NCBI RefSeq assembly: GCF_000972845.2
Contig: NC_040016.1
Span: 20,302,005-20,366,004, forward strand
Direction: 5' to 3'
DNA: 64,000 bases
Origin: Larimichthys crocea
Taxonomy: Eukaryota > Chordata > Actinopteri > Sciaenidae
The position numbers were made by a program, and so were the translations under genes. Below are positions 33,898-42,700 of the stretch, piece by piece (the stretch's first letter is position 1; each line of letters opens with the position of its first letter). The notes beneath the pieces were generated by a model. The model worked only from the letters and a program-made list of their open reading frames with translations, was not told the DNA's origin and ran no database searches.

Positions 33898-36800
33898 CTT
33901 TCATTTTGATGTGTAGTGCTCCGAGGAGGATTTCCAGCTCTCCTTCGATAACGGACATGTCCTGCAGAGAGGAGAAATTGGGTAAGAGAGGAATTTTAGA
34001 AAAGGTAAATAAATCTTCAGCGGGGCGCCTTTGACAGTTTCTGTTAACAGAGCACTTCTGCTGGGATACTTTTCACCAATTTTCTGTCCAAACGGAGGTC
34101 AGAGGTCAGGGTCATCTGCAGATCACCGACGACTGAGCTGTTGAGGTTTCATTGTTCTGGTCGAAGGACATTTCAGCAGATAATTATCAACACATTTATT
34201 CGGCTTTGTGAAAAGATACAGTTCATTTCACCACCTCACTGCTGGTTAATGACTTCACCTTTTATTAAAGCCGCATTCACAACTTGAACTTTTATTTTCA
34301 GGCTGTGTTTGAATGTAGCTCGACTCGACTGCGTTCAGACAGAATGTTAAAAAGATATTTACGACCTGTTCAAGAGTCACGAGTTGGCCACTTGTTCTCA
34401 TTTCTGGCCCAAGTCGAATTTAGTCTGCAAATGTTCGGTCTTATTAGTCTGCGTGTCACAGTGATAAATTGCTTCTTAACTGCTCATCTTTAGCCAACAC
34501 AAGGTCGCCGCGCTGAGCTTTATTTAACTATTGAAATTTGAACTTCATACAGCATAGAAAAACTCTTTACTGGCTCTACAGCTTCAAAGATATCGAAACT
34601 TGGAAGGATTTTGGATGACCCTCGTAGTTCTTTCGGTCTTCTTACAAACAATCGGTTGTGGTTTTTGACAGCTCCTTAAATTTTGATAAACAGATGTTTA
34701 GTTCAGTTTGTCCAAAACTAAATTATCTTCAGGCACGACTTGTATCCAGGCTGAAGCCCGGTCTCACGCTTTAACTACCTCTCAGTTAGAGGACTGTAAT
34801 TCTTTGTACGTGGGTGTAGAACAGCCGTCTCTTCGTTTGTACAAAATGCAGTGACCCGTCGTCTAACTTGTCTGTTTTAGGGTAGATTTAAGGCTTGTCG
34901 ATCTACCAGAACTCTATAAGCACTGAGGTCCAGCAAACTGATTTTTTTGGATGTTCTGACACAAAAATTGATGATCAAGTCTTTGTGGTCTTTGTGCCCC
35001 TGATCTCATTTAACCTGATTATATAAGAGCAGCTCAGACCCTAAAAACAGACCTCTGAGAAACTCTTTGACACGACGGGTTATGTGAATAAAACAACAGG
35101 CTGCTATCAAGAGGTATAAAAAAAGATTCAGATTCTTATTATAATAAAAGTCTTCTTTTATTATTGTACCAAAACAAAATAAAATGTGCATCAGTAATAG
35201 ATTCCTGGCAGAGTTTCCTCCACAGAGCAGCAGATGACGCAGCATGTGTGCAGCAGACTGCTGCCTCCTGTGTGGGCTGATGTTTTGGGAGGTCACGGCT
35301 GTTGGTCACACGCTGCAGACCAAGATCAACTCAAAGGGAGAACCAAGTGGCCGATTTACGACTCGTGAAGAGTTGGCAACACTTAAATAAATCTATTAAT
35401 GTTCTGTCCACACACACAAACAAAAATTTAAATCTTTCCGTATCAGGATTTGTACTGTTGGACGTGTTTGACCATCTCTACAACTTAATGCGACTTTACA
35501 AATAAAATAAACATTGTGTAACTTTTCTGCCGTTAAAAACAGGGTGAACGGTGTCTCTGTCATTTATATATATCCGTTCTCACACTATGTAACTTTGTGC
35601 CCCGGGTACAGCCACGAGAAGTACGTGTTGTGCCAGAACTGGAGCCGGACAAGCGAGCGATGCAGCCTCTAAGGACATAATGGCAGAGGAGAAGAGAGCG
35701 AAGCTGAAAGACAGACGCCGAGCTGGCCTTCTTGCTGTTGGACTAGTAAGTATTATTAGCTGGCTGCTACGTCTTATGTGTTGTTGTGACTTTACAAAAA
35801 CTGCCATACAAATAAAAGTTCAATGTCGTCCCACCGCAGTGCTGCCACAGCATAAGTGTCTGTACGTGAAAACATGTAATGACTGTCGCTGCGTTAACCA
35901 GATTCCTCTAATGTCCGACCGTGATTATGAAGTTTCACCATCTAGAAATCACGAGCTCGCACCATTTTTTTGAAAGTATTTACCCGGCTGAACTCCAGCG
36001 ACCCATTTAAACGCCCGGAGGTTCATATTTTTCTAGAACCACAATCGCTTTGTGATGTTTACTGCGAGGACACCCAGTATGAATACACACTGTACAGTGT
36101 CAGTACAGTGTGTGTGGTCGTATGAACTTGTGACTAATTATGTTTGTGTCTGTGTGAGAGAGAAACACAAGACCAGAAAAGAGAACTAAAACTCATCCGA
36201 CGAGAAAGGAACAGTGGTGGAAAGTAACTAAATACATTTACTCAAGTGCTGCATTTTGTGGCACTAATACTCAGTGCAGAGGGAAATATTGTACTTTACA
36301 GACTAACTAAAGCTTTAGAATAAAAAGTTTCAGATTAATTATTAAGGCAACAAATAAATTTGCGATTTGATAAGCAGTTTATAAAGTTTCCATATAGAGC
36401 AGATTGTCGTCTTTATAAGATTATTTAGAGACCCAACAGTTCCCACTATGAGAGAGAACTTGGCGACGGTGACATGGAAAAACTTCCTTTAAGATATAAT
36501 ACAAGTTATGATATTCTGCATAAGTATACTTTTACTTTTGGTGCATCTTGTTGCTAATACTTGTAGGAAGAAACTATGATGGTCATGAAACATGCAAAAT
36601 ACACGAAACACCCTCTCTAGAGCAGGTGTTTAATTTCAGGACCTGTGATGGCTCATCTAAGGTAAAAACATGATGAGTCTTAATTTCAGGTTGTTATACA
36701 CGATTAAAAATAACATAGCTATACACGTGTTTCATATGAGCCACTGGACCTTTAAGTAAAAATGCAGGACTTTTACTTCAACGGGCAAAAACTGTAGTAG

Positions 36801-39728
36801 TTGACAAGTTGATGGAAGCGATTTCAAAACATCGAGGGAGAAATGTGAAAAAGAAAGAGTGAGCGAGGAGGGCAGAGAAACAGAAGATCACAAATAGATG
36901 TAAACGTGTGAGAAAGAGAGAATAAATGTCCTGAAACACCACATGACAGACAGACAGACAGACAGACAGACAGGCCGCGGGTATGAATGAGTCCTCAGTC
37001 GTCTGTTAATGATCCTCAGCCTGCGGCTACAAACACAAAGATCACCGTGGGACCATCACTCACACACCAGATTATTTCGTTTGGCAGCGTTAGGGCCGTT
37101 AGCGGCGACTGTTGGCCCCTTCGCTGTGTGGACATGATGGATACGTGGCAGACACTGTTTGGCCTGAGTACGTTTCAATTACACCGACTCCCTCTGTGAT
37201 CGTTCGCGGACGCAAGATTCTGCTTCGGTTTTTCAGAGGTGATGAAACTGTTCGACTTCGCAGCACCGCTTAAATCTTTCTGTACGGATCATCAAGTGTT
37301 TTTCTGTGGATGAATCGATTCTTTCAGCTTCATCACGCTGCGTCCTTAAAAATGTTTAAACCCAGTGTCATCGACTTTGTCTGGATAGTACATAAATGAT
37401 ATTATGTTTAGTTTTTTAGAAAAGCATCTGTGTTTAAATAAGGAGAAACTACGGCAGCTTTCTATAGAGCCAGTGTTCAGTTTGTCTGTTCTGGGCTACA
37501 ATACATGGCCTGTCGGTATAAAAGGCTCATTCTAAAGTATTAGTAGTAAAACATATATAATAATACTTATTTTTAGGTGATTATATACAAATGAAAACAT
37601 TGTTATGCATATTATATTAGTCATATTCTGTATATAGAGCCCTCTAAGTCGCCACAAAACAGCAGTCTAGTTTGTATTTGAGACCTTTTGCCTCCAAACT
37701 TGTAATATTATATAATACTATTTATTTTATTGTTGGAAAATATTTCACAAAATAAGTTTTCCTCTTTCATCAGTGCATCAGTTGTAACGAGTACTTCTAC
37801 TTTTGAAATATGAAGTACGTTTCACTGATAATCCCTCGGACCTTTGCCTTTAATGGAATATTTTCCCAATGTAGTATCGATACTGTTACTGAAGTAAAAA
37901 TATTTGACAGTTGGTTCAGTTAGAATGAGCCCTCGGCTCTGGAGGAGACATGATGAAGCTGTTGATGTCTTCTGCATGTCGTCTGTTACACAGATGCTAC
38001 CGCTGAGTTTACTTCTGAAGAAAATCTGACTTTGAGGCTTTAAAATAGAAAAAAAAACGTTGCATGAATTTCTTGCTAAACTTCGACATGAACCCGTGTT
38101 TGAGGAGATCACATCATGCAGTCGATGCAGTCATGTGTGACGTCCGTCTGCTGCACACGTGGTCAGATCGTGACACAGCGATGATTAATGTTTTACACCT
38201 GAGACGCATTTTACAGAACTGCAGCAGAGACACGTAACAGGAAATATTGTTGGCTTATCATCCTCAAATAAGTCGACTGCATCGTGCAATCCTATATCTG
38301 CTCGGTTGTGTCTGATTAGGCTTTAATTACAAAGTTAATTTAAGTTTCATTTAGACCAGGTGCCAGCCATCAGGTGTTTTGTTGGAGGCTATGTCTCATT
38401 TCCAAAGATCTGTCGCAGCAGCTGCCTCCGTTGTTTTTATTTATGCATTTCTGGGGAACTTTGCAGACCTGCCTCCCCGTCCGCCAGATGCCCTCAGATA
38501 TTCCCACCTGGTCCTTCAGTGTTTCCCTTCACATCATGTTGTGCACTACTGTTTCAGACATTTTCTTCTACCTGTGCTGCTACCTGTCTGTCTTTCCCGC
38601 TTATTCAGGCTCGACTGAACAATAATTTTTCCTTTTCTTCGATTTGTGTGCTTCACTGTTGTGTGCATTTTGTCCTCAGTCCTAATGTCTGGGACACATC
38701 ATTAACAAGAACAGTCTGAGCACTGGAAGGACAGTAACCGGCACACATAATGAGACAAGTTTTGGCTCCAACCTGAACTCTCTCCCTTTATTTCTGTCTT
38801 CACTCCATTAATAAATCAAGTGTTTGATTTCAAGAGACAGAAAGACACAGGGAGGGAGAGTAAGCAAGTGAGAAAGTGAAACTAAAAAGAAACCGAGGCT
38901 TCACTTTATATTTCGTCATATGTCAGTTTCAAAATGACCATGCCGCATAAACAAAATCTCTGAAGTTAAACTATCTTCAGTCTGGAATGGAGTCCAGAAA
39001 TTGGAAAGACATGTCCTGGTTCTCTTTAGAGAAGCTCATGAGGAAAGAAAGCCTTCGATTGAAGAAGTGAAATCAGACACGCTCAGTACCTGCAGGCTGT
39101 GTCTGTGGTTGCGATTGAGCTCCAGCAGACTCTCTCTGGAGGCTCTGGTGGACGGGGACAGCGAGAAGGCTCTCTTCATGTTGACCGCTCCCTCACACAA
39201 CCTCCACTGGATACAATACGTCTCATACAGCTCCTCCACCTGCAGGGACAAGAGACCGAAGAGTTCAGCAACACAGTCAACACAATCATTTCCTTTCTTT
39301 CCACAAAACGTAGCTCACGTCCGGCTGCTGTGACAGGTTGGCTGAACCTTCCATGGAAAAAACAAACTCAAATTTGTGGTTTTTGTTGCGTAGCACGTCG
39401 TACTCAAGTTTTCCATACCTTTAATTTGAAAGACAGAAAAAGAGTTCCCGAAGTTTCCATCACATCATCTTACCTTGCTGATCTGAAATTCGAGCCTTCG
39501 TATGTATCTCTCCAACGCTCTCATCTCCTGTGAAAGCAAAAATGATTTATATATTAATGTATATGAAAGTGCTCCAGTATGACTTGGTTTGACTGCAGTA
39601 AGGTAAAATGATGTGGCTCTGGTGCAGAGATTACCTTCTCCAGATCATACAGAAAGGCCTGGAAACAGAGAAAACGCATCATTCGTCACCACTGTCATCA
39701 CAAACATCTGAAAAACAAATCACACCGC

Positions 39729-39773
<45 letters not shown>

Positions 39774-42700
39774 CTCACCAGTCTGGAGTTTCTCTTTGTC
39801 TCTCTCTGCTGTGACGACAGGAAGTCCATCTCTGCCTGGTGACCCTCCAGAAACTCCCTGTGGACGGTCACATCAGAAACATTCATGATCTTATAACATC
39901 TGAAGCAGAGCTGCAGCATCCACTTCATAAAGGAGGGCTGCTGTGGCTCAGTGGGTCATCCACTAATCAGAACACTGAGGTGGTTCGACCCCTCGCTCCT
40001 TACTTCTTCTTCTTACTTGTAGTTCATATTAAAATACACATTTAAGGTAACTAGTATCGGACGTACTTGAGTCCTTTGCGTAACGCCTGGAAGACCCTGT
40101 CGACCTGATCCGGCTGCAGAGACCAGATAGATCCTGCACTTCTGCTGGGAGACAGGTGCATCCTGGGAGATTTACCTCCCGTCATGGCTTTGGAGCGAAG
40201 AGAGTTTCGAGCAGAGGACGGCCTAAAGACAGACAAAGACACAGTGAGAGAGATTTCTGAGTCAAATCAGAATAAATAAGATTATTAGTGATCAGTTCAG
40301 AGTTCAGCTGCTTAAGATTTAAAGATGATGATGAAAAGTGATGATGTACGATGCTGTTGGATGTAAATAAAGACCAAGCAGAAACCTCTGTGGCTGGGAA
40401 ATGAAACCAAGTGCCAAAAACTCGAGGCTCCATTTCAGTCCTACCAGGATTTCGCGGGCCTTTTTTTAGATAGTTGCGGCCTAAAATCAAGGTTTTCAAA
40501 AAAATTACGGTGAAAGTTGCGGTGCTTTTTACATTTTTGTTGCAATTTTGTTGCGGGAGGAAGTGAAAGTTGCGATAAGTTGCGATTCGACAGTCGCGCC
40601 GGGGGCGAGGGGGCCCCATCCCACGCACCTTCGCCCCCGAGCCTTGGAGGAAATTTACGGGGATTCACCGAAGTTGCGTTGAAGTTGCAAATCGCAACAT
40701 CGTGAATTCTGCCATAAGTCCCCATGTTAAACTTCACAGCAGAAATAAACATGTTTACAGCCTGGTACAAAAAAACAGTTTTGGTCTCTATAGTTAGTAT
40801 ATAAAGTTAGTGTATAGTGTATAAGTTCTGCAGAATTAACACCATGGCTGCTGTGATTGACAGGCGGGTGTCATTACAGGTGTTTGAGCCACCAGGTGTC
40901 GTTCAGTGATCCACGTCTTTGACAATTTTTGGATTAGCTGGAAGGAGGACTCAAAGATGGCGCCAGCCAGAGCCAGCACAATCTGAGCAACGCCTCTTTA
41001 TACTTTCTGCGGTATTGTCCTGCCTATTGTCTCTGTATTAAGCTTATGAATATACAAACATGCAGCAAGAATCAAACTCTTCACATGTATGCTGCTAGAA
41101 GATGCTCATGCCCTGACATACTGTCATCATGTGTCCATGTACACATCTGTACAGTGTTGTTATTGGCCACATTTCTCACCAAATGAAGCTTCACTCAGAT
41201 TTAGCAGATGTCCTCTCTAATTATGGACTCGCATGTAAAAGTGTTTTCTTATGGTGTGTGATATCTGTCAGTGCCTGCGGTGTGTCATCTTTACGGCCGT
41301 GGTCACGTCACCATCAAAAGCTCCAAAACGAAGAATCATGGGAGACCACCACACGGTGTTATGCTGTCAGGACACGAACACAGTGGAGACGCTCAGGAAT
41401 GAAGTGTGTGTCGAGAGATGCAGTGTGTTTCTGAGTGTGTTGGTTTGCCTAAGATAGAAAAATCACAGGAAGTGCATTCCAGCTCTGTTCCTAACATGAC
41501 ATTCTGTTCTCCGTCTCTCGCTCTCTCGGGACCGACGGTTGACATCTGTGTGTGTGTTACTCATTCATTCTCCATTCAGAAATAACATCTCACAGTCTGT
41601 GGTGCGTTCAATCTCTGCCCGTCAACGAGGAACAGCCTCGTCTGTGGGTGAAGGGGTTTCCCTCCACATGACAGTTTATCTTCAATCTCTTTAAATCTTA
41701 AAAAAGACAATAGCTGACTTTATTTCCTCTCTTTGTTCAAGTCGCACGCAGTGATGATTTACAGTCGATACAAGGCCAAAATCTGGTCAAAGTTCCTTCC
41801 TAATTGTAATTTCACTTGGAGTTGGATTTTTTCTGGTTTATGTTCTGCTGCCTGTCATTCATCCCGACAGTTGTGGGAATAAATGGTCGTCTCCTCTGGG
41901 AAATAATTCCTCAAATACTTGACGCCTTACAGACGTTTCTTTTGTTAGTTTGGATAGCAGTTGTTTTTTTGGCAACGTTACGGTCTGAACCTTGAATGAA
42001 TTAAAACACTTCCATCCATCCATTATATCCATTTTCCATAACTGCTTATCATTATCGCGGGAGGCTGGAGCCGATCCCAGCTGACATTAGGTGAGGTCGG
42101 GGCCGGGGGGTCAGCCTGGACAAGCTGAATGAACTAATTTATGAATGGAAAAAACACTCACATGAAAGGTGATGAAAGAACTAGATGCTGATGCTGGGGC
42201 AGGGAGAAAGGTGATGAAAGAACTAGATGCTGATGCTGGGGCAGGGACAAACACATTTCAACAAATAGACATTAAAAGTTGTTTTATTAGGTGTTGGGGT
42301 GCATGTTTGCCTAAGATAGAAAAAATCACAGGAAGTGCATTCCAGCTCTGTTCCTAACTGACATTCTGTTCTCCGTCTCTCTCTCTCTCGGGACCGACGG
42401 TTGACATCTGTGTGTGTGTTACTCATTCATTCTCCATTCAGAAATAACATCTCACAGTCTGTGGTGCGTTCAATCTCTGCCCGTCAACGAGGAACAGCCT
42501 CGTCTGTGGTGAGGGGTTTTCCTCCACATGACAGTTTATCTTCAATCTCTTTAAATCTTAAAAAGACAATAGCTGACTTTATTTCCTCTCTTTGTTCAAG
42601 TCGCACGCAGTGATGATTTACAGTCGATACGAGGCCAAATCTGGTCAAGTTCCTTCCTAATTGTAATTTCATGAGCTGGATTTTTTCTGGTTTATGTTCT

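Noticed and set aside
36945..36972. GACA repeat as a CRISPR-like array
   Set aside because: Simple microsatellite with no spacers; CRISPR arrays are not expected in vertebrate nuclear DNA.
38360..38719. 119-codon Cys/Phe/Ser-rich + strand frame in a ripor3 intron
   Set aside because: Three overlapping frames are open here at once, a pyrimidine-rich composition effect; no family motif.
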